A DNA stretch of 64,000 nucleotides from Bacteroidota bacterium (GTDB taxonomy: Bacteria > Bacteroidota > JABWAT01). Numbering within the stretch: the first letter of the stretch is position 1; each line of letters opens with the position of its first letter. The position numbers were made by a program, and so were the translations under genes. Below are positions 45,306 to 54,840 of this stretch, piece after piece. The notes beneath the pieces are model-generated. The model made no database searches. It was not told the origin of the DNA and saw only the letters and a program-made list of their open reading frames with translations. Location: the NCBI GenBank assembly GCA_020161835.1, contig JAIUNL010000004.1, forward strand, positions 129,049-193,048, given 5' to 3'.

Positions 45306-45334
45306 AGAAAAACCTGCTGCCGGCAGGTTTTTCT
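45306..45334 (+). terminator. Rho-independent terminator before hisD
   Basis: Stem AGAAAAACCTGC (45306-45317) with GCAGGTTTTTCT (45323-45334) and a TGCCG loop; the stem can be extended as CCTGC/GCAGG with T-rich tail. It ends the coiled-coil gene 33 bases after its stop. The hisD ribosome-binding site AAGGA begins 7 bases later. Confidence 0.88.
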
Positions 45335-45354
45335 GTTTATAAGGATTGTCAAAA

Positions 45355-46635
45355 ATGAAGATTTACACGGGAAATGAAATTCATGGTTACCTGAAAACCC
45401 TCAAAAACCGTCGGTTGTTTGATTCAGATTCGCTTCATGAGACCGTAAGTTCAATTATCAGGGAAGTAAGGGTAAATGGTGATAAGGCTGTTTTTGCTTT
45501 CACAAAAAAACTGGATGGCGCAGACCTGCACTCACTCAGGGTTCCTGAAGACAAACTCAAAGCAGCTGAAACTGCATTAACACCTGAAATCAGAACAAAT
45601 CTTTTACAAGCCGCAGAAAATATCAGGGAATTTCATCGCCATCAGGTTGAAAAAACCTGGTTGGTTGAAAAGGAAGATGACATTTTACTCGGACAAAAAA
45701 TTACACCTATCGAACGGGTTGGCGTTTACGTTCCGGGTGGGAAAGCCTTTTATCCTTCTTCCCTGCTCATGAATGTAATCCCTGCTCAGGTTGCCGGATG
45801 TAACGAAATTGCCGTGGTAACACCAGTTTCAAGAACGGGTGAAGTGAATCCGGTTGTGCTGGGAACCTGTGCTTTGCTTGGAATTACTGAAGTTTATTCA
45901 ATTGGCGGGGCTCAGGCTGTTGCAGCCCTTGCTTTCGGAACAGAATCCATTCCACCGGTAGATATGATTGTCGGACCCGGGAATCAGTATGTGGCGAAAG
46001 CCAAGCAGCTCGTATTCGGATTTGTAAAAATTGACAGTATTGCAGGTCCGAGTGAGGTTACGATTATCGCTGATTCATCAGCTGATCCTGAGCATTTGGC
46101 AATTGATCTATTCAGTCAGGCAGAACATGATGAAGAAGCTGCTGTCACGTTGATAACCCCAGATTCTGAACTGGCCGAAAAAGTTCTTCAAGTCATTCCG
46201 ACACTTTTGGAAAAGCAACCCCGAAAGGAAATTATCGCCGCATCTCTTGCGAAATATGGTGGAATTCTGGTCACAGAAAATCTGGACGAAGCTTTTATTT
46301 TAGCCAACCAGATTGCGCCAGAACATCTTGAACTTGCAACCGAACAGCCCCTCGAACATCTTGATAAAATCCAACATGCCGGTGCTGTTTTTCTGGGTCA
46401 TTTTTCACCGGAAGCCGTTGGTGATTATTTCGCCGGACCCAATCACGTTTTGCCTACCTGCGGAACTGCACGATTTTTTTCTCCGCTTGGGGTTTACGAT
46501 TTCATAAAAAGAACATCAATCATTCAATACAGTGAAACTGCCATCAGAAAACACGGAAAAGCCATTTCTTCTCTGGCGGATCTGGAACAATTGACCGCTC
46601 ACGGAGACAGTATCAGGATCCGTGGCAAGGGGTAA
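45355..46635 (+). CDS. hisD: Histidinol dehydrogenase
   Basis: 426 residues; zinc enzyme that oxidises histidinol to histidine by two NAD-dependent steps, the last of the pathway. Family blocks present: ERVGVYVPGGKAFYPSSLLMNVIPAQVAG, IVGPGNQYVAKAKQLVFG, DSIAGPSEVTIIAD, the zinc ligands Gln and His in FSQAEHDEEA, the catalytic Glu-His in APEHLEL, the Asp in VGDYFAGPNHVLPTCGTARF and a C-terminal His in LTAHGDS. Start at 45355 (ATG) chosen over TTG at 45346; AAGGA is 9 bases upstream. hisC follows 114 bp downstream. Confidence 0.96.
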   Translation: MKIYTGNEIHGYLKTLKNRRLFDSDSLHETVSSIIREVRVNGDKAVFAFTKKLDGADLHSLRVPEDKLKAAETALTPEIRTNLLQAAENIREFHRHQVEKTWLVEKEDDILLGQKITPIERVGVYVPGGKAFYPSSLLMNVIPAQVAGCNEIAVVTPVSRTGEVNPVVLGTCALLGITEVYSIGGAQAVAALAFGTESIPPVDMIVGPGNQYVAKAKQLVFGFVKIDSIAGPSEVTIIADSSADPEHLAIDLFSQAEHDEEAAVTLITPDSELAEKVLQVIPTLLEKQPRKEIIAASLAKYGGILVTENLDEAFILANQIAPEHLELATEQPLEHLDKIQHAGAVFLGHFSPEAVGDYFAGPNHVLPTCGTARFFSPLGVYDFIKRTSIIQYSETAIRKHGKAISSLADLEQLTAHGDSIRIRGKG

Positions 46636-46639
46636 GTGA

Positions 46640-46725
46640 ATAGTTATAAGTGATAAGTTACAAGTTATAAGTCGACGGAAGAGAAAGATCCCGAACCAGC
46701 TTCGGGGTTATAAGTTGCAGGAATA
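46640..46725. repeat. Degenerate direct repeats between hisD and hisC
   Basis: The hisD-hisC gap holds three or four copies of the motif AGTTATAAGT or AGTTACAAGT (46643, 46657, 46667 region and again near 46708), typical of the short low-complexity intergenic repeats of these genomes. No gene or terminator is visible here, so hisD and hisC may still be co-transcribed. Confidence 0.5.
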
Positions 46726-46749
46726 TCAGGCTTACAAAGAAACAACAAA

Positions 46750-47826
46750 ATGAATCCAATCGAATCTCTTTTCAGACCGGCAGTTTTGCTGGAGCATGAA
46801 TACAAAGTCACCGAACATATCTGTCAGGTGAAGCTGAATCAGAATGAAAATCCTTATTCTTTTCCTGCAGAATTAAAGGCAGAAATTGAAGCTGATCTGC
46901 TGAATGCTGCCTGGAACCGTTACCCAACGGTTTTCCCTGATCACTTCATAGCACAGCTTGCCGGTCATTTTGGTGTTTTGCCGGAAAACCTGCTGATCGG
47001 GCATGGCAGCAACGAACTGATTTATTCATCTCTATGGGCAATTTTAGGTCACGGTGAAAAAATTCTGATTCCGGAACCGAGCTTTTCTCTGTATAAAACC
47101 GTTGCCAATTTATGTGAAGCACTCGTTGTTCCTGTTCTTTCAAATCCTGAAACACTGAAGATGGACCTGGCTGAACTCGCCACTGAAATTCACCGGCATC
47201 AGCCAAAACTGACAATTTTATGCAGTCCAAATAATCCATCCTCTCAGCGGATTCCGTATGACGATCTGATTTCTCTGCTAAAAATGAGTGAGGGATTGGT
47301 TTGGGTTGATGAAGCTTACATCGAGTTTTCAGAAAACCAATCTTTGGTAGACCGGCTGAATGAATTTCCCAATCTGATCATTTTACGTACTTTTTCTAAA
47401 GCCTATGGTCTTGCCGGGCTGAGACTGGGATTTCTGGTTTCTTCAGCCGAAATCATCAGGCAGCTCAGAAAAACCAAGGTTCCTTTTACCGTTGATGAAA
47501 TGAGTCAGATTATTGCCTCAAAGATTCTGAAAAGAATGGATTTGGTTGACCGGAATGTTGAACTTATCAAGACTGAAAAAGCCCGGATATTTGCAATATT
47601 GAAAGATATTAAGGGAATTCAGGTGTTTGAATCAGATACAAACTTCTTTATCTTTAAGGTCTTGAAAAATCCGCTAAAAAGTGTTTTTGCAAACCTTGTG
47701 TCAGAAGGTATTCTGGTGCGGGATGTGAGCAGTTACACGAATTTGAGCGGATTCCTCAGGGTAAATGTTGGAACCCCTGAGGAAAATGACCAATTTCTGA
47801 CCGCAATCAAAACCATAGTTTCTTAA
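46750..47826 (+). CDS. hisC: Histidinol-phosphate aminotransferase
   Basis: 358-residue PLP enzyme of aminotransferase class I/II, converting imidazole acetol phosphate to histidinol phosphate with glutamate. Substrate-typical start LNQNENPYSFP, the GHGSNELI region, SPNNPSSQ, VDEAYIEFS and the PLP lysine Lys217 in RTFSKAYGLAGLRLGF are present, as is the C-terminal FLRVNVGTPEEN. It is preceded only by hisD; the other his genes are elsewhere. GTTTACAAAGAAACAACAAA before the ATG has no clear Shine-Dalgarno. Confidence 0.93.
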   Translation: MNPIESLFRPAVLLEHEYKVTEHICQVKLNQNENPYSFPAELKAEIEADLLNAAWNRYPTVFPDHFIAQLAGHFGVLPENLLIGHGSNELIYSSLWAILGHGEKILIPEPSFSLYKTVANLCEALVVPVLSNPETLKMDLAELATEIHRHQPKLTILCSPNNPSSQRIPYDDLISLLKMSEGLVWVDEAYIEFSENQSLVDRLNEFPNLIILRTFSKAYGLAGLRLGFLVSSAEIIRQLRKTKVPFTVDEMSQIIASKILKRMDLVDRNVELIKTEKARIFAILKDIKGIQVFESDTNFFIFKVLKNPLKSVFANLVSEGILVRDVSSYTNLSGFLRVNVGTPEENDQFLTAIKTIVS

Positions 47827-47849
47827 GACCAAAGAAAGGGAGACCTCAC

Positions 47850-48596
47850 GTGAATATTTTCGTTTGTGTCAGTCAGGTGCCCGATACCGCCACCCGGATC
47901 AAACCAGCCGCTGACGGAAAGACCATTGATAAGACTGATGTTAATTTTATTCTGAACCCGTATGATGAAATTGCTGTTGAACAGGCACTTCGGGTAAAAG
48001 AAGCCCACGGCGGCGAAGTAACGGTTATTTCAGTTGGGGATGATACCGTTCTCAACACCATTCGAAAAGCCATTGCAATGGGAGCCGACAAAGCCGTTCA
48101 CATCAAAACCCAGGAAGAAGTTGACGGAATTTCTGCTGCCCGTGCAGTTGCTGAAATCCTGAAAACCGCAAATCCGGATCTCGTTTTTACCGGGAAAGAA
48201 TCAGTTGACAGTAATTCAGGGCAGTTTGCAACCTTTCTTGCCGCACTTCTTGATATCAATGTCATCAATGTTGCCGTTAAATTTGACCTCACCGGATCTC
48301 ATATCCGTGCAGAACGCGAAATAGAAGGTGGCAAAGAAGTCGTAGAAACCTCACTTCCTGCAGTTGTTTCCTGTCAAAAGGGACTCAATGAACCCCGTCT
48401 GCCGACGTTAAAAGGAATTATGGCCAGTAAAACGAAAAAACCGGAAGAAGTAGCCTTCAGTGGCGGTGCTTCCTGGACGGCGATAACAGAACTGGTTAAA
48501 CCACCCGCAAAACCAGCCGGAAAAATTGTCGGAGCTGATGTTTCAGCAGTAACGGCACTGGTTGATTTGTTACATAACGAAGCCAAAGTCATTTAA
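47850..48596 (+). CDS. etfB: Electron transfer flavoprotein beta subunit
   Basis: 248-residue EtfB. Start motif MNIFVCVSQVPDTATRIKP, the AMP-binding region VISVGDDTVLNTIRKAIAMGADKAVHI, and ESVDSNSGQFATFLAALLDINVI with the C-terminal DLLHNEAKVI match the family. Together with EtfA it carries electrons from acyl-CoA dehydrogenases to the quinone pool via ETF-QO. The start is GTG at 47850, with AAAGGGAG 8 bases upstream. etfA follows immediately. No dehydrogenase gene is adjacent. Confidence 0.95.
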   Translation: MNIFVCVSQVPDTATRIKPAADGKTIDKTDVNFILNPYDEIAVEQALRVKEAHGGEVTVISVGDDTVLNTIRKAIAMGADKAVHIKTQEEVDGISAARAVAEILKTANPDLVFTGKESVDSNSGQFATFLAALLDINVINVAVKFDLTGSHIRAEREIEGGKEVVETSLPAVVSCQKGLNEPRLPTLKGIMASKTKKPEEVAFSGGASWTAITELVKPPAKPAGKIVGADVSAVTALVDLLHNEAKVI

Positions 48597-48610
48597 GGGT
48601 GGGAGAAACC

Positions 48611-49585
48611 ATGTCATCATTATTAATCGTTGCCGAACACCGGAACGGAAAATTAAAAAAATCGAGTTTTGAAGCCATTTCAAAGGGAGCATCTGTTGCC
48701 AAAGACCTGGGACTAACTGCCCACGTTTTATTGGTTGGCGGAAATGAAGTTGCCGGATTAACCGCTGAAGCAGCAAATTATGGAGTTAGTTCCATCCTTA
48801 CTGTTACCGACCCCAAACTGTCGGCCTATGCAAACCGTGCATTTGCAACTGCAGTTTCAGAAGTAGCCAAGGCCAAATCAGCTACCGTGATATTGCTCTC
48901 TGCCACGGCATTGGGCAGGGAACTTGGTGCATTTGTTTCAGTTAAACTCGATGCCTCACTGGCATCAGATTGTACTGAACTTCATTCTGCAGGCGGAAAT
49001 CTTAAAGTTATTCGACCGGTTTACACGGGGAAGGCTTTATCAACAGTTGAACTTAAACAGCCAGTAAAAGTCATTACTCTCAGACCCAATGCTTTTCCGG
49101 CGGTATCATCACCTTCTTCTCCTTCAGTTGAAGCCGTTTCTGTAACCTTTTCTGATAAGGACTTTGCCTGTAAAGTTGTTGATACAATTACGGCGTCTGG
49201 TAAACTTGATGTTGCCGAGGCTGAAATCGTGGTTTCTGGTGGTCGGTCACTTGGCAGTGCAGAAAACTTTAAAATCCTTGAAGATCTGGCTGCAGTTTTG
49301 GGCGGAGCTGTTGGTGCGAGCCGGGCAGCCGTTGATTCTGGTTACAGGTCACATGAAGATCAGGTTGGCCAAACCGGAAAAGTGATTTCTCCAAAACTTT
49401 ACATTGCCTGCGGAATTTCTGGTGCGATTCAGCATCTTGCAGGGATGAGTTCATCAAAGGTTATTGTGGCTATCAACAAAGACAAAGAAGCTCCCATCTT
49501 CCAGATTGCAGATTATGGGATTGTGGCTGATTTGTTTGAAATTGTTCCAGCCTTAACTGAAGAATTGAAAAAACGTTCACACTGA
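48611..49585 (+). CDS. etfA: Electron transfer flavoprotein alpha subunit
   Basis: 324-residue EtfA, carrying the FAD. The C-terminal FAD domain is complete: VVSGGRSLGSAENFKILEDLA, GASRAAVDSGYRSHEDQVGQTGKVISPKLYIACGISGAIQHLAGM and SKVIVAINKDKEAPIFQIADYGIVADLFEIVPAL. I chose ATG 48611 over GTG 48599, since GGGAGA lies 5 bases before the ATG and SSLLIVAEHRNGKL is the usual start. Co-transcribed with etfB and probably with the bifunctional nuclease gene 12 bp downstream. Confidence 0.96.
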   Translation: MSSLLIVAEHRNGKLKKSSFEAISKGASVAKDLGLTAHVLLVGGNEVAGLTAEAANYGVSSILTVTDPKLSAYANRAFATAVSEVAKAKSATVILLSATALGRELGAFVSVKLDASLASDCTELHSAGGNLKVIRPVYTGKALSTVELKQPVKVITLRPNAFPAVSSPSSPSVEAVSVTFSDKDFACKVVDTITASGKLDVAEAEIVVSGGRSLGSAENFKILEDLAAVLGGAVGASRAAVDSGYRSHEDQVGQTGKVISPKLYIACGISGAIQHLAGMSSSKVIVAINKDKEAPIFQIADYGIVADLFEIVPALTEELKKRSH

Positions 49586-49597
49586 TCAGGAGTTTAT

Positions 49598-50251
49598 TTG
49601 CGTAAGATTGCCGTAAAAGTTGCCGGACTTTCATCAAGTCCGTCATCAATCGGAAGCTTTGCCCTCGTACTGGCAGAAATTGGCGGAAACCGCCGTTTGC
49701 CAATTATCATTGGTGCCGGTGAGGCTCAAAGTATTGCTATTGAGCTCGAAAAGGTCAAATCTTTTCGTCCTCTAACGCATGATCTGATGAAAAATATGCT
49801 CGAAATATTGGAAGCCTCTGTCACGGAAGTTGTCATTATCAACCTCCGTGACGGGGTGTTTTATGCTAAAATATATGTTGATCATCTAGGTCAAAAACAT
49901 GAAATCGACTCCCGGCCCAGCGATGCAATTGCTCTCGGGGTGAGAATAAAATGTGATATTTTTGTTATGGAAAACGTTCTGGATGAGGCTGGTGTTGAAG
50001 TTACCGAGGAAGAACCCGGTGAAGATCTGCATAACCCCGAATCTGATGAACCAGGTTCAGGTGAAGAAAATCCTGAAGATGAATTGATTATCAACCTTGA
50101 CCTTCCTGATGAAGAAGAGCCATCTGGTTCTCTTCAAAAAAATGACATTGAAAAATTAACTGAAGAAATGAATAACGCCATTGCAACCGAGAATTATGAA
50201 GTGGCTGCAAAACTCAGAGATCAGATCAATAAATTGAAAGGCCTATCCTGA
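49598..50251 (+). CDS. Bifunctional nuclease (DUF151) domain fused to UVR motif
   Basis: 217 residues: DUF151/BFN domain (about 1-125; GGNRRLPIIIGAGEAQSIAIEL and HEIDSRPSDAIALGVRIKCDIFV), a strongly acidic linker (about 130-180) and a C-terminal UVR motif (about 187-217; ENYEVAAKLRDQINKL) of the kind that binds UvrA/UvrB in excision repair. The start is TTG at 49598, 6 bases after AGGAG; there is no better start. The combination is known from Bacteroidota and Chlorobiota. Function (nucleic-acid processing) is inferred. Confidence 0.85.
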   Translation: MRKIAVKVAGLSSSPSSIGSFALVLAEIGGNRRLPIIIGAGEAQSIAIELEKVKSFRPLTHDLMKNMLEILEASVTEVVIINLRDGVFYAKIYVDHLGQKHEIDSRPSDAIALGVRIKCDIFVMENVLDEAGVEVTEEEPGEDLHNPESDEPGSGEENPEDELIINLDLPDEEEPSGSLQKNDIEKLTEEMNNAIATENYEVAAKLRDQINKLKGLS

Positions 50252-50269
50252 CCCCATTCAGGGTTTTTA
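50248..50269 (+). terminator. Weak stem-loop after the BFN-UVR gene
   Basis: CCTGA (50248-50252) and TCAGG (50259-50263) around CCCCAT, followed by GTTTTT. The 5-bp stem overlaps the stop codon and is weak, but the T run and position fit a terminator before the kinase gene, whose ATG is only 3 bases beyond. Confidence 0.4.
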
Positions 50270-50271
50270 TC

Positions 50272-53200
50272 ATGAATCAACTCTTACACCGGGTCTGGCA
50301 AACCATTTTTCCCGTATTGCCTACCCGATTTCTGATCCCCATTTTTTTGCTGATTTCAATTGCAAACTTACATCCTGTTCAAGCCCAATCGCCTGAGCAT
50401 ATTGATGTTGTAACTTCTGTTTATCCCCCTTTTGTTTTTTCAGATTCTACTGGTATTTCCGGCTTTGATATAGATTTACTTACTGAAATCTGCCGGCTAA
50501 ATGGCTGGATTTTTTCTGTCCGGCTCGCCTCATTTCCCGAGCTTCTGCAAACCATTTCATCAGATTCTGCAGATATTGGTGCCGGGGCTATTTATCACAC
50601 TGAAGAACGGGCTTTAACATTATTTGATCTTTCAGTTCCTTACATGGAAACAGGGCTGGTTCTAGTTACCACGCATTCAAAATCCCCGGGAAAAATTCAG
50701 GATATCGGCGGTTATACTCTGGCAGTCAAACAAAGCGCAACCGGAGAAAGACTGGCAACTGAATTAAACAAAAAAGACCTTAACCTTACAATCAACAGAT
50801 ATTCATCAACAGATTCCTGTTTTATGTCAGTCAGCAAAGGTGAATCTGACGGACTTCTCAATGATTATTTTAACTCGGTTTATCTGGTCTCGAAAAATTT
50901 CCCCGGAAAAATGGTTATTAACAACAACCTGACCGGAACGCCATTTCTTCTTCATTTTCCACTTTCATTCCCAATGGGAAAAACCTTTTTTTCACGTCAT
51001 GGAAATGAATTTAATCAAACTGTAGAATTACTGAAGAAAAATGGATTTATCGCAAAAATCCAGAAAAAATGGATGATTGAATCTCCCGAATCATCTTTTA
51101 TGAGAACCTGGCTTCCGTGGTTTACTTATGGCTTCTCAGTATTATTTGGTGGATTGCTCTTTTTTATTCTTTTCAGAAAACAAAAGGCAGATGTTCAGAA
51201 GGCGATCGTTTTCACTGAACTTGAAAAATCAAAAGGAGAACTCAAACAAACTGAAGACCGGTACCGCAACCTGCTTAAACAGTCAAGTGATGGAATTTTG
51301 ATTGCAGACAGTGAGACTTTTTCCATTCAGGAATCAAACCCTAATGCAGCCCTTGCGATAGGGTACACTGAAGCCGAACTTGGGGCACTTTCTCTGTCTG
51401 ACATTCTGTATTCTGAAACAACCGAGAAATTAAATCTTCACGCACTATTCAACGAATCGTTCAGCGGAGAAAAGCAATTCCGTCATAAATACGGCTATTC
51501 AGTCAGTATGGATGTTCGAACCTCCAAAGTTTCTTTTGGCGGGCAATATGTGTGGGTTCTTACCTTTCGTGATATTTCTGAACGCAAAAAATACGAAGAC
51601 GCACTCAGGCAAAGTGAAGAATCGTACCGGATTTTATTCGGCCAAAGTCCGGTTGGTATAATGACCACAGATAAAGCCGGAATAATCACACGCATCAATA
51701 CGAAACTTGCCGAAATTTTAAATCTGAAAGATGTAAGATCGTTAACCGGACAAAATGTTTTCTCTCAGGTCCAGTTATATAATTCAGGAATTGCAGAGAA
51801 ATTTGAACATGTTCTTTTTAAACGGGAATCAAGCGCAACTGAATCTGTTTATACCCTTTCAGATGGTTCTGAACGATTTTTAAAAGTCAATATTGTTCCG
51901 CTTACGAGTAAATCCAACGAAGTAATTGGTTCATTGTCTCTGATTGAAGACATCACAGATGTTAATTTTGCACTTGACCAGTTAAAACAGAGTGAAGAAA
52001 GATTCCGGACGTTGGTCGAATCAATTCCTGCCCCGGTTATTATTACAAGTCTTGGCAACGATAAAATTATATTTGTCAGTCAATATGCTGAGCACCTTCT
52101 GGACGGACCAGTTTCACAGATTTTAGGATCATCAACGTCAGAATTTTATTACAATAAAAACGACCGTGATGAAATTTTAAAACAAATTACCGCACATGGT
52201 AAAGTGTCTGGCTACGAAATTAAAATAAAAATTCCCAAGGGAAATGTTTTAAATCTTCTCGCCTCAATTTCAATGATTAATTACAACGGACAGCCCTGTC
52301 TGCTTGGTATTTTCACAGATATTACCACACGTAAAAAATCTGAGCAAGCTTTACGTGAGAGCGAAGAAAAATTCAGGTTGCTCTTCGAAAATGCACCACT
52401 TGGGATTTTCCATTTCGACAGTTCAGGTGTGATCACCGCCTGCAACCAGTATTTATCTGATATTACCGGCATTTCATCCGGTGATATTTTGGGAAAAAAT
52501 TACCGTGAAGTTGCAGCCTTGCAGGACTTTACCCCATTTCTTGACCAGGGGCTTGGTGATTATTCGAACAGTTTTGAAGGGGCTTACTCCTTTAACCCAT
52601 TGGTTCCGTTCGTACGGGGAACGTTCTCACCCATTGTTTTGGACGATGGCGGATTGATTGGCGGAGTTGGAATCATTGAAGACATCAGCCAGAGAAAAGC
52701 ATCTGAACAGGCGCTGAAGGAAAGTGAAGAAAAATACCGGTCAATCTTTGAAAATATGGCAGAAGGTATTTATCAGGTTACTGAAGCCGGTTCATTCGTT
52801 TCTGTAAATGATGCCCTTGTTAAAATGCTCGGCTATTCGTCATTTTCTGATTTTTCGGGAATCAACTATCAAACCGGTTTCTTTTATAACATGCAGGATA
52901 TGGCTGAAGTTCTCAGACATTCCCATCATGCCCAATTAACCAAATATGTTGAAGTTACCTTACGGAAAAAAGACGGAAGTCCGTTAATGGTTAACTTAAA
53001 CCCCAGAATCGTGCGGGATGACTCAGGAAAGATCAAATATTACGAAGTGATTGTCATTGACGTTTCTGATCTGAAACAAACTGAAAGTGAAAGAAAGAAA
53101 CTTGAGCAGCAACTGATTCAAACCCAGCGGCTCGAATCACTCGGAACGTTGGCTGGTGGAATTGCACACGACTTCAATAACGTCCTTTCCATGATTCTGA

Positions 53201-54273
53201 TGGCTGCAGAATCCATGAAAATTCTGTCGAAGGATAATGACAAGCTGCTCAGATATTCTGATATGGTTTCTTCTTCAGCAGAACGTGGAGCAGCGATTGC
53301 GAAGCAACTTTTACTGTTTGCAAGAAGTGAAAATATCGACCTTCAGCCTGTTGATTTGGGTCATGTTATCACTGAAGTCTCGGATCTTTTGCTCCATTCC
53401 TTTCCAAAATCTATCCGGATTGAAACAAAATTTGAAGCTGAACATGTACTTGTTCTTGGTAATTCAGGTCAGATCCAACAGGTGATCATGAATCTTTCGA
53501 TCAATGGCCGGGATGCCATGGTTGAGAAAATCGGAGATTCTGGTGACGAAGGCGTTTTAACTCTGGCTTTGCAGGAAGTTTCGGGATGGGATCTGACTGA
53601 TGAATTCCCGGAAGCGAGACTGGAACCCTATTTGTTGCTTACCATTTCTGATACCGGAACCGGAATCGAAGATGCAACTCTTCAAAGAATCTTTGAACCG
53701 TTCTTTACGACGAAAGAAAGAGGCAAGGGTACGGGTCTTGGTCTTTCAATCGTTCACGGCATTATCAGAGGACATCAGGGTTTTATCACTGTGAAAAGTG
53801 AACCTGGCAAAGGCACAACATTTTATGTTTATCTGCCTACCATTCAGGCATCCGGTTTATTTGGTGAATCTGGTGAAGCGGGAATGGACTCAAAAGGCAA
53901 AGGCACAATTCTCGTCGTTGATGACGAAGAACTGATCAGAGAAACCCTCACTGAGATTCTTAAAAATGCAGGATACCAGATTCTGACAGGTGAGAATGGT
54001 GTTGAAGGTCTTGAAGTTTTTAAGAAATACAGGGATAAAATTGATCTGATTATTTCTGATATGGGCATGCCCCACATGAACGGGATGGAGTTTTTCAAGA
54101 ACCTAAAAATTCTTGAGCCTGAAGTCCGCCTCATATTCTCAACCGGTTATCTTGAGCACGGATCAAAATCTGATTTACTTCAGAAGGGTGCGAAGGATGT
54201 AATTTTTAAACCGTTCAGGGTTCAGGATCTGCTAAATACCATCACGGCTGCTATGCCAGACGGTTCAGTTTAA
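50272..54273 (+). CDS. Hybrid histidine kinase with solute-binding and five PAS domains
   Basis: 1333 residues. Order: signal/anchor (about 15-38), periplasmic SBP_bac_3 domain (about 43-268; IDVVTSVYPPFVFSDSTGISGFDIDLLTEI), membrane helix (about 280-300), PAS domains near 325-440, 445-565, 570-690, 695-815 and 815-935, HisKA with His966 in GGIAHDFNN, HATPase (about 1075-1195; SDTGTGIED, GTGLGLSIVHG) and a receiver with phospho-acceptor Asp1263 in ISDMGMP. The N-box is NLSINGRDAM. It likely senses a small molecule, perhaps an amino acid, and passes the signal to a separate partner; no output gene is adjacent. Its end overlaps the Rrf2 gene by 23 bp. Confidence 0.92.
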   Translation: MNQLLHRVWQTIFPVLPTRFLIPIFLLISIANLHPVQAQSPEHIDVVTSVYPPFVFSDSTGISGFDIDLLTEICRLNGWIFSVRLASFPELLQTISSDSADIGAGAIYHTEERALTLFDLSVPYMETGLVLVTTHSKSPGKIQDIGGYTLAVKQSATGERLATELNKKDLNLTINRYSSTDSCFMSVSKGESDGLLNDYFNSVYLVSKNFPGKMVINNNLTGTPFLLHFPLSFPMGKTFFSRHGNEFNQTVELLKKNGFIAKIQKKWMIESPESSFMRTWLPWFTYGFSVLFGGLLFFILFRKQKADVQKAIVFTELEKSKGELKQTEDRYRNLLKQSSDGILIADSETFSIQESNPNAALAIGYTEAELGALSLSDILYSETTEKLNLHALFNESFSGEKQFRHKYGYSVSMDVRTSKVSFGGQYVWVLTFRDISERKKYEDALRQSEESYRILFGQSPVGIMTTDKAGIITRINTKLAEILNLKDVRSLTGQNVFSQVQLYNSGIAEKFEHVLFKRESSATESVYTLSDGSERFLKVNIVPLTSKSNEVIGSLSLIEDITDVNFALDQLKQSEERFRTLVESIPAPVIITSLGNDKIIFVSQYAEHLLDGPVSQILGSSTSEFYYNKNDRDEILKQITAHGKVSGYEIKIKIPKGNVLNLLASISMINYNGQPCLLGIFTDITTRKKSEQALRESEEKFRLLFENAPLGIFHFDSSGVITACNQYLSDITGISSGDILGKNYREVAALQDFTPFLDQGLGDYSNSFEGAYSFNPLVPFVRGTFSPIVLDDGGLIGGVGIIEDISQRKASEQALKESEEKYRSIFENMAEGIYQVTEAGSFVSVNDALVKMLGYSSFSDFSGINYQTGFFYNMQDMAEVLRHSHHAQLTKYVEVTLRKKDGSPLMVNLNPRIVRDDSGKIKYYEVIVIDVSDLKQTESERKKLEQQLIQTQRLESLGTLAGGIAHDFNNVLSMILMAAESMKILSKDNDKLLRYSDMVSSSAERGAAIAKQLLLFARSENIDLQPVDLGHVITEVSDLLLHSFPKSIRIETKFEAEHVLVLGNSGQIQQVIMNLSINGRDAMVEKIGDSGDEGVLTLALQEVSGWDLTDEFPEARLEPYLLLTISDTGTGIEDATLQRIFEPFFTTKERGKGTGLGLSIVHGIIRGHQGFITVKSEPGKGTTFYVYLPTIQASGLFGESGEAGMDSKGKGTILVVDDEELIRETLTEILKNAGYQILTGENGVEGLEVFKKYRDKIDLIISDMGMPHMNGMEFFKNLKILEPEVRLIFSTGYLEHGSKSDLLQKGAKDVIFKPFRVQDLLNTITAAMPDGSV

Positions 54274-54721
54274 ATTCGCTGATTTCGACAGGTTTGGGCT
54301 GATTATTTTCTCTGATCAGATCTTCAAGGGTGATGTTCTTGACGACCTGATCAACGGCATTCTGAATCTTCTGCCATAACGATCTGACTGAACAGTCAAA
54401 TTTATGATTGCAGGGTTCATTTTCTTCGTTAAACCGTTCGCAGAAATTGGATTCGTAAAGTCTGCCGCCAAGGGTGGAAAGAATATCATTCACTACAATT
54501 TCACTTGCGGGTCTTGCCAGAAAATAACCGCCAACCTGACCCCGTGTACTGTCAATAAATCCACCAATCCGCAACAAACGCAGCAATTTCGCCACATTGT
54601 GAACGGTGATTCCTTCTGACTCGGCAATTTCCTGAATGGTGATTCCGCGATCCTGATTCGGGTGGCGGGCCACCTGGATCAGACACCGCAATCCCAATTC
54701 TTCCTGTGAACTGAATTTCAT
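54251..54721 (-). CDS. Rrf2 family regulator, IscR/SufR-like
   Basis: 156 residues: winged helix-turn-helix (about 1-75; GITIQEIAESEGITVHNVAKLLRLLRIGGFIDSTRGQVGGYFLAR) and a cluster region with Cys94, Cys104 and Cys110. The three-Cys pattern (C-x9-C-x5-C) is longer in the first gap than that of E. coli IscR (C-x5-C-x5-C) but suits an Fe-S ligand set. Its place at the end of the suf block suggests that it senses cluster supply and controls the suf genes. Tail-to-tail overlap of 23 bp with the kinase gene. Confidence 0.85.
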   Translation of the reverse strand: MKFSSQEELGLRCLIQVARHPNQDRGITIQEIAESEGITVHNVAKLLRLLRIGGFIDSTRGQVGGYFLARPASEIVVNDILSTLGGRLYESNFCERFNEENEPCNHKFDCSVRSLWQKIQNAVDQVVKNITLEDLIRENNQPKPVEISEFKLNRLA

Positions 54722-54735
54722 TTTAACTTTCTAAT

Positions 54736-54831
54736 ACGTTACACAGAGAAACACTGAAGATGAAATGAGTTCACATCCTGACAAAGAATCTCTGTGGAAC
54801 TCCCTTTTCTTCTGTGCTGCTCTGTGCAATA
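54736..54831. repeat. ACACAGAG-type intergenic inverted repeat
   Basis: The 54722-54840 gap contains TTACACAGAGAAACACTGAAG on the left and, on the right, ATCTCTGTGGAACTC and GTGCTGCTCTGTGCAAT, imperfectly complementary. The unit resembles the repeat at 60946-60976. It lies between the bacilliredoxin and the Rrf2 gene. Confidence 0.5.
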
Positions 54832-54840
54832 ATGTCATTA

